From: Moraxella sp035181385
Lineage (GTDB): Bacteria > Pseudomonadota > Gammaproteobacteria > Pseudomonadales > Moraxellaceae
Assembly: GCF_035181385.1 (NCBI RefSeq)
Contig: NZ_JAXCJK010000001.1
Coordinates: forward strand, 620,001-684,000
Length of the DNA: 64,000 bases
Direction of reading: 5' to 3'
The notes under the pieces are model-generated. The model did no database searches. It was not told where the DNA came from and saw nothing but the letters and a program-made list of their open reading frames with translations. Position 1 is the stretch's first letter, and every line of letters starts with the position of its first letter. A program made the position numbers and the translations under genes. This document shows, one piece after another, positions 52,591 to 62,972 of the stretch.

Positions 52591-53766
52591 TTAAAACTGC
52601 CAAATACTTACAACACCTGATGTGCTTTGAGTATATAAGCGATTATCAATGACTTGCAAGCTGGTTAATTGACCCTTTGTCTGAACACGGCTAACAATAC
52701 TGCCATTACGGTCAAACAGATGAATCACACCTTCATAATCACCCACAGCCACATAATCACCTATAGCCACAGGATTGGTCAATTTGCGATTTTTTAGCTC
52801 GTCATTTAGCCATAATGTCTCACCAGTCAAGCGATTAAAGGCCTTAACATCACCACTAATACCAACTGCAACAAGCACATCACCAAGTACAGTCGCTGAC
52901 CTAGTGCTAGAAATGTCAGAGACAAACATTGTTTGGCCTGTTGCCATATCAAAACCGACAATCTGCCCACTAAAACTGGTGACATATAAATGCTGACCAA
53001 CAACCAATGGTGTGCCATCTACATCGCTAAGGCGTTCAACCACGCTACCACCTGTCGCCATGCCCACACGGCGAGTCCAAAGTGGTGAGCCTGTACTTGA
53101 GTCTAACGCATGAATACGACCATCTGCTGTACCAAATAACACCGTTTGTTCATCTAGACTTAGCGGTTTGGCAACGCCACGAATACTCAAATCAGTTTTT
53201 TGGGTACCAAATTGCCACACATTTTCCCCTGTACGAAGATTTAAGCCATATAATACGCCATTATTGGCAGACAATAGCACTCTATCATGATGAATTAATG
53301 CAGGTGTCGGAGTTGATGTTGGTAATGCAGTTTCCCACAGTTTCTCGCCTGTACCAACATTAAGTGCGATAACTTTACCCGAGCGAGTACCCACCACTGC
53401 AACCAAACCCGCCTCATCAATGGCCACACCACTGGTCACAGGTTCTTGCAGGTCTAGTTTCCAAATGGACTGCTTATCATCAAATGCACTGACCACACCA
53501 CTACGACTGACAGCAATCAGCACACCACCACTTTGTGCCACCTGCAAATCAATCACATCTTTTTTGCTGACACGCTCGCCCTTAGTCAGACCACGACTTT
53601 GTTCAAGCGATGCTTCAAAAATAGGCGATAGCACCGTCATAGGCGTGGCTATTTTAATAAGTTTGGCTGGACTTTTGTCTTCACCTTTGATGATTTGCTG
53701 ACAGCCCATCAAAGCAGCCGCTCCGATAGTACAGCCCAAAACTATTTTTGTAAAACGAGTATTCAT
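52591..53766 (-). CDS. bamB: Outer-membrane assembly lipoprotein BamB
   Basis: 391 aa, PQQ-type beta-propeller lipoprotein of the BAM complex. Signal ends ALMGC. Repeats such as GEKLWETALP, GENVWQFGTQ and GSPLWTRRVG mark the blades. The motif RGVAKPLSLDEQTVLFGTAD is typical. Position between yfgM and der is the conserved one. Confidence 0.96.
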   Translation of the reverse strand: MNTRFTKIVLGCTIGAAALMGCQQIIKGEDKSPAKLIKIATPMTVLSPIFEASLEQSRGLTKGERVSKKDVIDLQVAQSGGVLIAVSRSGVVSAFDDKQSIWKLDLQEPVTSGVAIDEAGLVAVVGTRSGKVIALNVGTGEKLWETALPTSTPTPALIHHDRVLLSANNGVLYGLNLRTGENVWQFGTQKTDLSIRGVAKPLSLDEQTVLFGTADGRIHALDSSTGSPLWTRRVGMATGGSVVERLSDVDGTPLVVGQHLYVTSFSGQIVGFDMATGQTMFVSDISSTRSATVLGDVLVAVGISGDVKAFNRLTGETLWLNDELKNRKLTNPVAIGDYVAVGDYEGVIHLFDRNGSIVSRVQTKGQLTSLQVIDNRLYTQSTSGVVSIWQF

Positions 53767-53868
53767 CTGTTATCCTCATGAATGACGGTCAAAATCATCA
53801 GTCTCGTTAAACATCATGATAAGACTGACTTGATAATGATACATTACCTTCTGGTGTATTTTGTGTTT

Positions 53869-54645
53869 TTAAGACTCGCTCGCATCGATCCCAAGCTCTT
53901 TTTGTTGTACAGGCATAGGATTAGCAACGATCGGTGTTTTTGGGGTAATTTCTTCAACCTCAACACCCAAAGATTGTAACTTTAAAGTTAAAACTGCACG
54001 ATTTTCTTGGCGTTCACGCAAGGCTTCCCAAGCAGCGGTATAGGCTTTCTTGGCTTGTTCAATCTCATTTTTTGCCACATAAATGTCACCCAAAACCTCT
54101 TGGCGAGAACCCTCAAATGCTGTTGGTAACTCTTTATTGGCAATCTGCAACGCCTTATCTGCCTCATTATTATCAAGCAAAACTCTTGCTAAACGCAAAT
54201 GAGCAAGTGCCATCAGGCCATCATCTTTAACGGTTAAGCTTTGTGCTTTTTCTAGCGTGATGATGGCATCAGACAACCGCCCACTATCAGACTGTTGGCG
54301 AGCTTTTAGCATGAGTGCTTGCCACGCATAGGCTGTATCTGGATGCTCGCTGGCAAGCCTGTCAATATCAGCAAATAACACAGCCTCTTCTTTGGTTGCC
54401 ATCTCTTTGGCAGCTTTATCTAAATCAGGATTTTGAGCGGCCAATCTCAATGCATCGCTACGCTCATCAATGCTGGTGTACAAATCAGCAGCAACAGTAT
54501 CAACCTTCGCATGGTTTTTTTGATAATATTCCCAACCAAAATAGCCCAAAAGTACGATAACAATCACCCAAATAATGGTGTTGCCGTGTTTTTTTAAGGC
54601 AATCATCGCCTGCTTATCTGCTTTATTTACTAATTCTTGTGCCAT
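53869..54645 (-). CDS. YfgM-family TPR protein
   Basis: 258 aa. One N-terminal membrane segment (TIIWVIVIVLLGYFGWEY) and periplasmic tetratricopeptide helices. In E. coli YfgM binds SecYEG and chaperones. Located between hisS and bamB as usual. Confidence 0.9.
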   Translation of the reverse strand: MAQELVNKADKQAMIALKKHGNTIIWVIVIVLLGYFGWEYYQKNHAKVDTVAADLYTSIDERSDALRLAAQNPDLDKAAKEMATKEEAVLFADIDRLASEHPDTAYAWQALMLKARQQSDSGRLSDAIITLEKAQSLTVKDDGLMALAHLRLARVLLDNNEADKALQIANKELPTAFEGSRQEVLGDIYVAKNEIEQAKKAYTAAWEALRERQENRAVLTLKLQSLGVEVEEITPKTPIVANPMPVQQKELGIDASES

Positions 54646-54697
54646 TACTTTGCCTTTTATTCAATTTTACCAAATGAGATACCAAATCAACACCGCA

Positions 54698-55963
54698 TCA
54701 CTGCTTAAACCATGATTTGTCTTGAATGCTCTGTTCGCCTGTTGCCATATCTTTGACACCAATCACACCTTTTTCAATTTCATCATGACCCAAGATAATT
54801 GTGTATTTTGCACCTGATTTGTCCGCTTTTTTAAATTGAGATTTTAAGCTTGATGCACTGGACATTTTTACACGCCAATCAGGGCGTTCATTACGCAGTT
54901 CTTCGGCAAAAACCAAAGCCTGTGCATATACCTCAGGGTGTGCAACCACAAATACATCGCTTTCTCCAGTCAATACAAAAGGATTGACTGCCTCAATCAA
55001 CAGCAGTAAACGCTCTAAACCCATGCCAAAACCTACCGCAGGCTCAGACTGTTCGGGCTTACCTTTTAGCACGCCCACCAAACCATCATAACGACCACCA
55101 CCACAGACAGTCGCCTGAGAACCCAGCTTATCAGTTACCCACTCAAACACGGTTTTATTATAATAATCCAAACCACGCACCAAATTTTCATTGATTTCAA
55201 AACTGATACCCAAAGCCGTCAGATACGCTTTGACTTGCTCAAAGTGCGTGCGTGTCTCATCACCAAAAAAATCACTTAATTTTGGTGCGTTTTGCAAGAT
55301 TTTTTGTGTACGCTCATCTTTGGAATCTAAGATTCGCAAAGGATTGGTTGTTAATCTTCGTTGACTGTCTTCATCAAGCTCTGAGTGATGCAAAGTTAAG
55401 TATTCAACCAGCGATGCCTTATAGGCCTGACGCTCGTCTGCCTCACCCAAAGTATTTAGCTGTAATTTGACATGCTCACAAACACCTACCTTTTGCCAAA
55501 AACGATGAGTCATGGCAATCAATTCTGCCTCACCATCAGGCAATTCATTACCAAAAACCTCCACACCAAGCTGGTGAAACTGGCGATAACGCCCTTTTTG
55601 TGGTCTTTCATAGCGAAACATTGGGCCGATGTACCACAGTTTTGGTGCATCTCCTCTTAGCATATTGTGCTCAATAACCGCACGCACACAGCCTGCCGTA
55701 CCTTCTGGTCGCAGAGTAAAAGAAGCACTCTCGCCATCAGACTTGCCACCATGCACCACACCAAACATTTCTTTTTCAACAATATCCGTTGCCTCGCCCA
55801 CACCTCGTGCGAACAATTGTGTTTCTTCAACCAGTGGCAAGCGAATTTGACTAAATCCATAGCCATCTAACACATCGGCAAGTATTTGTTCAAGTTTACG
55901 CCATTTTTGTGCCTCGCTTGGCAGGGCATCATTAAAGCCACGAATGGCAGTGATTTTACTCAT
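54698..55963 (-). CDS. hisS: Histidyl-tRNA synthetase
   Basis: 421 aa class II synthetase. IRGFNDALPSEAQKW at the start, motif 2 TLRPEGTAGCVRAV and FRYERPQKGRYRQFHQ, His-binding GLDYYNKTVFEWV, motif 3 VGFGMGLERLLLL. ATG 55963 is preferred over the in-frame GTG at 55975. Confidence 0.97.
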   Translation of the reverse strand: MSKITAIRGFNDALPSEAQKWRKLEQILADVLDGYGFSQIRLPLVEETQLFARGVGEATDIVEKEMFGVVHGGKSDGESASFTLRPEGTAGCVRAVIEHNMLRGDAPKLWYIGPMFRYERPQKGRYRQFHQLGVEVFGNELPDGEAELIAMTHRFWQKVGVCEHVKLQLNTLGEADERQAYKASLVEYLTLHHSELDEDSQRRLTTNPLRILDSKDERTQKILQNAPKLSDFFGDETRTHFEQVKAYLTALGISFEINENLVRGLDYYNKTVFEWVTDKLGSQATVCGGGRYDGLVGVLKGKPEQSEPAVGFGMGLERLLLLIEAVNPFVLTGESDVFVVAHPEVYAQALVFAEELRNERPDWRVKMSSASSLKSQFKKADKSGAKYTIILGHDEIEKGVIGVKDMATGEQSIQDKSWFKQ

Positions 55964-56236
55964 TTTTGTACTCACTTAATCTTATTATTTATCAGTTATT
56001 TACAAGCTTTTATTTAAATGAATTACTATTCATCGTTTGTGAAAACTTCATTCAGTTTGGCTAAAATTAGTTAAAATTTAATGCACTAAAACATACAACC
56101 ATACACAACCACCCAATGACTGGTAAATTCTTTAATCTTTAAGTGGTTTTTCTTTTAATGTATAAAACTAGCACAATCTAGGCCATGCAACACAAGATTG
56201 GCCATCGCCACCATTTAACCATTTGTTAACGATTTG

Positions 56237-57361
56237 TCAATTTTGAGCCACCCTTAAAATCTCATTCGCTCGTTTATCCGCCAAATCTTTGGCTTTTTGA
56301 CGCACCATTTGTTCAATTTCGTCCACCAATTTTGCCGTGTCAATCAAATGGCTTTTATCGCCATTTTTATACACCAAAGAATTGGGGTTTGCCCCCACCA
56401 CGCCAATGTCCGCCTCTTTGGCTTCGCCCGGCCCATTGACCTTACAGCCAATCACCGACACATCCATTGGCACTCGGATATCCTCTAAGCGAGCCTCCAA
56501 TTCATTCATCACTTTGATGACATCAAATTCTTGACGGCTACAAGACGGACAAGCGATAAAATTAACGCCATTAGAGCGAATACCCAAAGACTTTAAAATA
56601 TCAAAGCCGATTTTAATCTCATCTTCTGGCGGACTTGCAAGCGATATTCGCATCGTATCGCCAATACCCTCCAACAACAGCCCACCCAAGGCAATCGCCG
56701 ACTTGACCGTGCCTGTGCGGTACACGCCTGCTTCGGTTACGCCCAAATGCAACGGACAATCCACTTGTTTGCTAATGAGCCGATAAGCGTCCATCGTCAA
56801 AAACACATTGCTTGCTTTGACCGAGATTTTGTATTGGTCAAAATTATGACGCTCCAAAATATTAATGTGGCGAAGTGCTGATTCTAGCATGGCAGCCCCT
56901 GTCGGCTCGCCATATTTTTTTTGCAAATCTTTTTCCAGCGAACCTGCGTTCACGCCAATACGAATGGGCAAATTGTGGTGTTTGGCGCAGGCGATGACCT
57001 CTTTGATTTTTTGTTCATTGCCGATATTACCGGGGTTAATCCGTAAGCAATCTGCCCCATTTTCTGCCACCGCCAAGGCAATTTTATAGTCAAAATGAAT
57101 GTCAGCGATGAGTGGCACGGACACTTGTTTTTTAATCTCGCCAAAGGCTTTCACGCTATCCATTGTCGGTGTGGACACTCGCATCAAATCCGCCCCTGCG
57201 TCCACGCACCGCTGAATTTGAGCAACGGTCGCTGCCACATCGCAAGTGTCGGTATTGGTCATACTTTGCACACTGATGGGGGCATCGCCACCAATGGCAA
57301 CATTGCCGACCATAATTTGGCGAGTGGGACGGCGGATAATGGGATTTTGGTGGCTTGACAT
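56237..57361 (-). CDS. ispG: 4-hydroxy-3-methylbut-2-en-1-yl diphosphate synthase
   Basis: 374 aa MEP-pathway enzyme. [4Fe-4S] cysteines in ACPSCSRQEFD and IGCKVNGPGEAKEADIG. N-terminal TIM barrel with PLIADIHFDYKIAL and RINPGNIG. Complete. Confidence 0.97.
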   Translation of the reverse strand: MSSHQNPIIRRPTRQIMVGNVAIGGDAPISVQSMTNTDTCDVAATVAQIQRCVDAGADLMRVSTPTMDSVKAFGEIKKQVSVPLIADIHFDYKIALAVAENGADCLRINPGNIGNEQKIKEVIACAKHHNLPIRIGVNAGSLEKDLQKKYGEPTGAAMLESALRHINILERHNFDQYKISVKASNVFLTMDAYRLISKQVDCPLHLGVTEAGVYRTGTVKSAIALGGLLLEGIGDTMRISLASPPEDEIKIGFDILKSLGIRSNGVNFIACPSCSRQEFDVIKVMNELEARLEDIRVPMDVSVIGCKVNGPGEAKEADIGVVGANPNSLVYKNGDKSHLIDTAKLVDEIEQMVRQKAKDLADKRANEILRVAQN

Positions 57362-57619
57362 GGAGCTTCCTAAGAAAATGATGATTGGTGCTTTGTCTGC
57401 AAATCATGCTTTTTTGCAATCAATCAGTAAAACAAATTTTGGTTAATTGTTTTTTAACTGGCGGTGAAATTATTTTAGTCGTTATCACAACAGCTTTGGC
57501 AAGTTTAAAAAAACTAGGGTATTTTTAAAAATCTACCTTTTACATGATTAAATTTTTACATCGTTAAAGCATGACTTACCTTGGTTTGATGATAAATCAA
57601 CAACTTACTAAAAAAATAA

Positions 57620-58372
57620 TTATCGCAAAGTCAGCGATGCCCTACCATCTTTGATATACTCACCCAATTTTACCGCACTGCCATTAAAATTAAGATCCAC
57701 CTGTGCAGGACGATCAATCTCAACGCTCATCGGTGTTGTGCCTTGAAGCATATAATTACCACGAGGTTGCTTGCCTTGCAACAAAACATTGCCCAATGCA
57801 TCAGTAACAACAATATCCACATCACCTTTTGAGCGAACTTCCAAAGAAGCAATGCTGGCAGTCGTAATCGCCGCACCGACTGCTTGATCATTTTGTGTCA
57901 TGACCAATGAATCTTGTTGCAGGTCCGAGTCATCATTTTTAATGGCATTACTCACAACTTTTAATAACACAAATGCCAAGACCAACAAAGCAACGACGCC
58001 AATAATCAACGCAGGATTGATACGCACTTTTGGGCGACCACGCTGCAAAGTACCCATTGGCGTTAATGGTGCTTTTATGTCGCTCGCCTTAGTTTGGCGT
58101 AGGGCATTAGGGTACGCTTTCTCAAAAGTCAAGGCAATATTTGTTGCATCCAACCCCAAATATTTAGCATAATTTGTAACAAATCCTTTGGCAAAAGCAA
58201 ACTTTGGCATCGCAGCAAAGTCCTCATCTTCAAAGGCTTGCAAATACCGCTTCAAGATATTCAGTTCGCCAGACACCGCATCAAGCGTCAGACCTTTTGC
58301 GTTGCGTGCACTTTTTAGACGGCTACCAAAATTACTGGTTGGTTTTGGCTCGTTAGTTGCTTGATTGCCCAC
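57620..58372 (-). CDS. rodZ: RodZ-like cell-shape protein
   Basis: 250 aa. Cytoplasmic helix-turn-helix (LKSARNAKGLTLDAVSGELN, about 17-85) that in RodZ binds MreB, one membrane segment (ALIIGVVALLVLAFVLLKVV, about 122-141), and a periplasmic DUF4115 beta domain. Position between pilF and ispG is conserved. Confidence 0.9.
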   Translation of the reverse strand: MGNQATNEPKPTSNFGSRLKSARNAKGLTLDAVSGELNILKRYLQAFEDEDFAAMPKFAFAKGFVTNYAKYLGLDATNIALTFEKAYPNALRQTKASDIKAPLTPMGTLQRGRPKVRINPALIIGVVALLVLAFVLLKVVSNAIKNDDSDLQQDSLVMTQNDQAVGAAITTASIASLEVRSKGDVDIVVTDALGNVLLQGKQPRGNYMLQGTTPMSVEIDRPAQVDLNFNGSAVKLGEYIKDGRASLTLR

Positions 58373-58475
58373 TCATACACTCCAATCATTGTCTTTGCAT
58401 TATGGTTAAATTGGTTAAACCAGTTAAATTCATTAATAAATTTGTTATAAAAAAAATCATTGATATAAGTCAGTA

Positions 58476-59291
58476 TCAAGTTGATTTTTTTAGCACATCA
58501 GTAATTGTCATTTTGTCACTGTTTGGGTATTTTTCCTGCAAAATCTGAGTCAGTTGTTTTGCCTTGGCATCATCGCCAGCCCTACCCGCCAAATGAATGC
58601 CCATAACAAGCAGTTTATCACTCAAAGAATCCATCAATACATGCAAGCTTAGTCGCTCAAAAATCGCATTTGCTCGATTTACATCATTTTGGCTGATTAA
58701 TTGACTTAGTATGATTTCATAGACCGCCAAGTTCACGCTACCGCCATCTATGGCACGATAAAAAGCGTCGTTGGCACGCTTTACATTGCCCAATCGTCGC
58801 CAAGTAAAGCCAAGATTTTCAAGCGCCTGAACTCGCCCTTCATAGCCCAAATGATTGCCTGCTACTTCAAAATATCCAACAGCATCGCCAGCTCGCCCAA
58901 CCTGAGATAAATACACGCCATAGTTGTTATAAGCACGCATAAAATCACGATCTAGGTGAATCGCTTTACGAAAAAACTCGTCTGCTTGTGCCAAATTATT
59001 TGCACTGCCTTCGGTCTGCAATAGTACAGCCATCATATCATAACTGGGTGCAAAATGTGCATCAGCCGCCATCGCCATATCAAGCTGTCTTTTGGCCTCA
59101 TCAAGATTGCCCAATAAAATATACTGTCCAGCCATCTGTGTGCGGATTTGGGCAAGTGCTGTTTTATCATATTGAAGGCTCGGCTGAGTCGTTTGGCAAG
59201 CAGTGAGCACAACACTCAATCCACAAACCCAGCCAATTTCCCTCAACCAACCAAGATGGTTAGCAAATTGCCATAAATATCGCATCATCAT
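58476..59291 (-). CDS. Type IV pilus assembly lipoprotein PilF/PilW
   Basis: 271 aa TPR lipoprotein that helps PilQ secretin assembly. Signal ends LTAC (Cys about 32). TPR units are visible at LGNLDEAKRQLDMAMAADAH, ADEFFRKAIHLDRDFMRAYN and GDAVGYFEVAGNHLG. The conserved place after rlmN agrees. It implies twitching and competence pili in this organism. Confidence 0.92.
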   Translation of the reverse strand: MMMRYLWQFANHLGWLREIGWVCGLSVVLTACQTTQPSLQYDKTALAQIRTQMAGQYILLGNLDEAKRQLDMAMAADAHFAPSYDMMAVLLQTEGSANNLAQADEFFRKAIHLDRDFMRAYNNYGVYLSQVGRAGDAVGYFEVAGNHLGYEGRVQALENLGFTWRRLGNVKRANDAFYRAIDGGSVNLAVYEIILSQLISQNDVNRANAIFERLSLHVLMDSLSDKLLVMGIHLAGRAGDDAKAKQLTQILQEKYPNSDKMTITDVLKKST

Positions 59292-59342
59292 TCTAGCAAG
59301 TCTTTTGTTATTTTACCAATCATTTTATCACGACAAACACCA

Positions 59343-60539
59343 TCATGAACTTTCTTGGCGTTTTTGGATACTTTCTTGCCATTTTTTGGCACGGCGAGTG
59401 CGGTCAGCCACTTGCCCTACAAGCTGTCCACACGCTGCATCAATGTCATCGCCTCGAGTTTGGCGAATGGTGCAAACATATCCTGCCTGATTTAAAATAT
59501 TAGAGAAGGCATGAATGCGGTTATTGCTAGAACGCTCGTATGGAGCGTGCGGAAATGGATTAAAAGGAATTAGGTTGATTTTACTTGGCAGGCCTTTTAA
59601 TAATGCAGCCAACTGATGAGCGTGTTCATCGCTGTCATTCACACCAGCAAGCATGACATATTCAATGGTTACATGCTTTTTATGGCGTGGATTTTCATCA
59701 TGTACATAGGATTTGGCAGCTTTAATCAGCTCTGACAATGGGTATTTTTTATTAATCGGCACAAGTTCATCACGCAATTCATCATTCGGTGCGTGCAAAC
59801 TGATTGCCAACGACACATCAATATCCTTAGCAAGTTCGTACATCTTTGGTACAATGCCAGAAGTTGAAAGCGTAACACGACGCTTAGAAAGCCCGAATGC
59901 ATGGTCATCTAACATCAAAGACATACTGGACAACACAGGCTCATAATTAAGCAAAGGCTCACCCATGCCCATCATCACTACATTGGTAACATAATTTTCA
60001 CGCTCAGTAGGGGTAACATCTTCCATATAAGATTGGTTTGCCACCCATAGCTGGCCAATGATTTCGCTGGCGTTTAAATCTCGCTCAAAGCCTTGCTTTC
60101 CTGTGCTACAAAATGAGCAATCAAGTGCACAGCCTACCTGACTAGAAATACACAGCGTCTTGCGTCCAAACTGCTTACTGTCTTCAGCAGGGATTAGTAC
60201 TGTCTCAACAAGAGAACCGCCCGCCACCTCAAAAACCCACTTACGAGTTCCATCTTCAGAAAATTGTTTGAATTTTACTTTTGGTGGCACGACACACGCC
60301 ACTTCATGTAGGTTTTGTTGGAGTTTTTTTGAAATATTAGTCATTTCAAAAAAATCTGTTACGCCAAATTGATAAATCCACTTCATCACCTGTGTCGCAC
60401 GAAAAGGCTTTTCACCAAGAGACACAAAAAACTCACCCAAGGCCGTCTTGGACATACCAAGCAGATTGACTTTTTGATCATCGTCTTTTTGGTCATCTTT
60501 GGGCGTGGCTGATGTTTGTACTAGGGGAATTTTTGTCAT
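59343..60539 (-). CDS. rlmN: Dual-specificity 23S rRNA/tRNA methyltransferase RlmN
   Basis: 398 aa radical SAM enzyme that methylates A2503 of 23S rRNA and A37 of some tRNAs. Cluster motif CALDCSFCSTG. MMGMGEPLLNYE and the C-terminal TRGDDIDAACGQL contain the methyl-carrying Cys. Start ATG 60539. Confidence 0.97.
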   Translation of the reverse strand: MTKIPLVQTSATPKDDQKDDDQKVNLLGMSKTALGEFFVSLGEKPFRATQVMKWIYQFGVTDFFEMTNISKKLQQNLHEVACVVPPKVKFKQFSEDGTRKWVFEVAGGSLVETVLIPAEDSKQFGRKTLCISSQVGCALDCSFCSTGKQGFERDLNASEIIGQLWVANQSYMEDVTPTERENYVTNVVMMGMGEPLLNYEPVLSSMSLMLDDHAFGLSKRRVTLSTSGIVPKMYELAKDIDVSLAISLHAPNDELRDELVPINKKYPLSELIKAAKSYVHDENPRHKKHVTIEYVMLAGVNDSDEHAHQLAALLKGLPSKINLIPFNPFPHAPYERSSNNRIHAFSNILNQAGYVCTIRQTRGDDIDAACGQLVGQVADRTRRAKKWQESIQKRQESS

Positions 60540-60672
60540 GGCGTTCTGCTATTTTGTACAATCTTGTCGGTATCACTATTGATAAAATGTCAATACAAAT
60601 ATAAACAGCGTATTATACTAAAAATTTTAGTTAAAGTCATGAATTTTGTTGTCTAACAAATCCCAATCAAAT

Positions 60673-60703
60673 AAAAACAGCCCATCAAAGACGGACTGTT
60701 TTT
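60673..60703 (-). terminator. Terminator after ndk
   Basis: An 8-bp AAAAACAG/CTGTTTTT stem extended by two G-C pairs past a mismatch, T-run on the minus strand. Confidence 0.7.
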
Positions 60704-60736
60704 GTGTATCACCAAAAGGTTAGTACGGCAAATTAA

Positions 60737-61168
60737 TTAACGAGTGCGTGGGAAAATCTCATCTGCACCAAAGAAGTAAGCGATTTCACGCTCGGCAGAA
60801 GTGGTGCTGTCAGAGCCATGAGCAGCGTTTTCATCAATACTTACCGCAAAATCTGCACGAATGGTACCCTGAGCTGCCTCAGCTGGGTTGGTTGCACCCA
60901 AGATATCACGGTGAGCCAAAACAGCATTTTCACCTTCTAGGACAGATACCACAACAGGACCTGATGTCATGAATGCTACCAAATCATTAAAAAAGCCACG
61001 CTCTTTGTGCTCAGCATAAAAACCTTCAGCTTCTTCACGAGTAAGATGCTTGTATTTAACAGCAACTGGTTTTAAGCCAGCCTTTTCAAAGCGAGCAATG
61101 ATATCGCCAATGTGATTTTTACCAACTGCGTCTGGCTTAATGATAGATAAAGTGCGTTCGATTGCCAT
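60737..61168 (-). CDS. ndk: Nucleoside diphosphate kinase
   Basis: 143 aa. Active-site His in NAAHGSDS, with ERTLSIIKPDAV and GATNPAEAAQGTIRADF. Balances NTP and dNTP pools. Normal length. Confidence 0.97.
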   Translation of the reverse strand: MAIERTLSIIKPDAVGKNHIGDIIARFEKAGLKPVAVKYKHLTREEAEGFYAEHKERGFFNDLVAFMTSGPVVVSVLEGENAVLAHRDILGATNPAEAAQGTIRADFAVSIDENAAHGSDSTTSAEREIAYFFGADEIFPRTR

Positions 61169-61549
61169 GATGATTTCCTTAATGTTTAAAAAGGGAGTAA
61201 AAAAATATTTACAAAGAATACTTTATAAAGCATCTGTTATTATAACAAGCAAAAAGTAATTTTGCACTCTTTTTTATTGATGAGTTGATGAACAGCCGTT
61301 AAGATGACAGATGGGCAAGTTGGTATTTAAGTGTTTACAATCCATTAATTCATATCAACCTCTCATTGGACAAATCGGACAAAATTTTTTTATGAATTTA
61401 TAAAGATAAATGGTTATGATATTTATAAGTTTAGATTGGTAAGAATTGGTAGGCAAACCCAAGTGGATAGATTTTAATAAAGCATTTTTGATTAAAATCT
61501 GCTAAAATACCTATCACATTAATAGCTAAAAAAATCAAGAGAGAGCACT
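61169..61549. other. Intergenic region between ndk and ychF
   Basis: Divergent control region of the two genes, AT-rich. AGAGAGAG before the ychF ATG is the ribosome binding region. No other element is evident. Confidence 0.5.
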
Positions 61550-62641
61550 ATGGGCTTTAATTGCGGTATCGTAGGCTTGCCAAATGTCGGCAAATCCACA
61601 CTGTTTAATGCACTCACCCAAGCGGGCATCGCCGCCGAAAACTTCCCCTTTTGCACCAAAGACCCCAACACAGGCATCGTGCCTGTGCCAGACCCACGCC
61701 TAAAACAGCTTGCCGATATCGTAAAGCCTGAGCGAGTACTGCCGACCAGCATGGAGTTTGTGGACATTGCAGGGCTTGTGGCAGGGGCATCTAAGGGCGA
61801 GGGCATGGGCAATCAGTTTTTGGCAAATATCCGTGAAACGGACGCCATTGCCCATGTGGTACGCTGTTTTGATGACGACAATGTCATTCATGTAGACGGA
61901 CAAGTCAATCCTTTGTCCGACATTGAGACCATCAACACCGAGCTTGCTTTGGCGGACTTGGAGGCGGTAAGCCGTGCCATCACCAACCTATCCAAAAAAG
62001 CCAAAGGGGGCGACAAAGACGCCCAAAGTGCCTTGGCGGTGATGCAAAAAATTGAGCCACTTTTGGCAGACGGCAAGCCCGCTCGCCTAGCAGGTCTTGA
62101 CGATGACGAAAAAAAACTCATCAAAAGCTACGGTTTGATTACCCTAAAACCTGTGATGTATATCGCCAATGTGTCAGAAGACGGCTTTGACAACAACCCT
62201 TATCTTGACCAAGTGCGTGAATTTGCCAAAAGTGATAACGCCATTGTCGTGCCACTATGCAATCAAATAGAGGCGGAGATTGCCCTACTAGATGATGATG
62301 AAAAATCGGAGTTTTTGGCGGAAATGGGCATGAGCGAAGCAGGGCTTGACCGTGTCATCAGAGCAGGCTATGAGCTGTTAAAAATGCAAACTTATTTTAC
62401 CGCAGGGGTCAAAGAAGTGCGTGCATGGACAGTGCCCGTGGGGGCGACCGCTCCAGAGGCGGCAGGGGTGATTCATACCGACTTTGAGCGGGGTTTTATT
62501 CGTGCCGAAGTGATTGGCTTTGACGATTTTATTACCCACAATGGCGAAAAAGGGGCGGCAGCGGCAGGTAAATCTCGTTTAGAAGGCAAAACCTATGTGG
62601 TGCAAGACGGCGATGTGATGCATTTTAGGTTTAATGTATAA
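61550..62641 (+). CDS. ychF: Redox-regulated ATPase YchF
   Basis: 363 aa Obg-family P-loop protein that binds ATP and associates with ribosomes. VGLPNVGKSTLFNALT (Walker A), DIAGLVAGASKGEG (G3), coiled-coil insertion, and a C-terminal TGS domain (YFTAGVKEVRAWT to GKTYVVQDGDVMHFRFNV). Confidence 0.97.
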   Translation: MGFNCGIVGLPNVGKSTLFNALTQAGIAAENFPFCTKDPNTGIVPVPDPRLKQLADIVKPERVLPTSMEFVDIAGLVAGASKGEGMGNQFLANIRETDAIAHVVRCFDDDNVIHVDGQVNPLSDIETINTELALADLEAVSRAITNLSKKAKGGDKDAQSALAVMQKIEPLLADGKPARLAGLDDDEKKLIKSYGLITLKPVMYIANVSEDGFDNNPYLDQVREFAKSDNAIVVPLCNQIEAEIALLDDDEKSEFLAEMGMSEAGLDRVIRAGYELLKMQTYFTAGVKEVRAWTVPVGATAPEAAGVIHTDFERGFIRAEVIGFDDFITHNGEKGAAAAGKSRLEGKTYVVQDGDVMHFRFNV

Positions 62642-62888
62642 AGGTTTAAATCATTGACCAAGATTGCAAAGTAAGCCGTTTGATTATTTAATGTGTTATT
62701 TAGCAAAAGGTTGGTATCATGGTATATCAACCTTTATTTTATCATTTAATTAAAATTAAATTACTCAATAATGAAATAAAAAATCAGCATTCCGCCAAGC
62801 CATCAAAATATGGCGGTGCCATAATAAATCACGACTGTTTGGCAATTTGGCAATGTCTTTATTTTTTAGATGTTTTTTATTGCAATCA

Positions 62889-62917
62889 TTGCCACGCCAT
62901 CATTGTTTTGTTATAAT
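62889..62917 (+). promoter_or_regulatory. Promoter of the His-rich lipoprotein gene
   Basis: TTGCCA (62889-62894), 17 bases, TATAAT (62912-62917), 56 bases before the ATG. The rest of the 330-base gap after ychF shows no gene. Confidence 0.65.
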
Positions 62918-62972
62918 TTAGCTTGTAATAATATAGCATAAATATACTTTAATATACTTTGGAGTCATTTTC

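Noticed and set aside
53082..53363. Plus-strand frame of 93 codons inside bamB
   Set aside because: Antisense to a well-supported gene, with no start signals.
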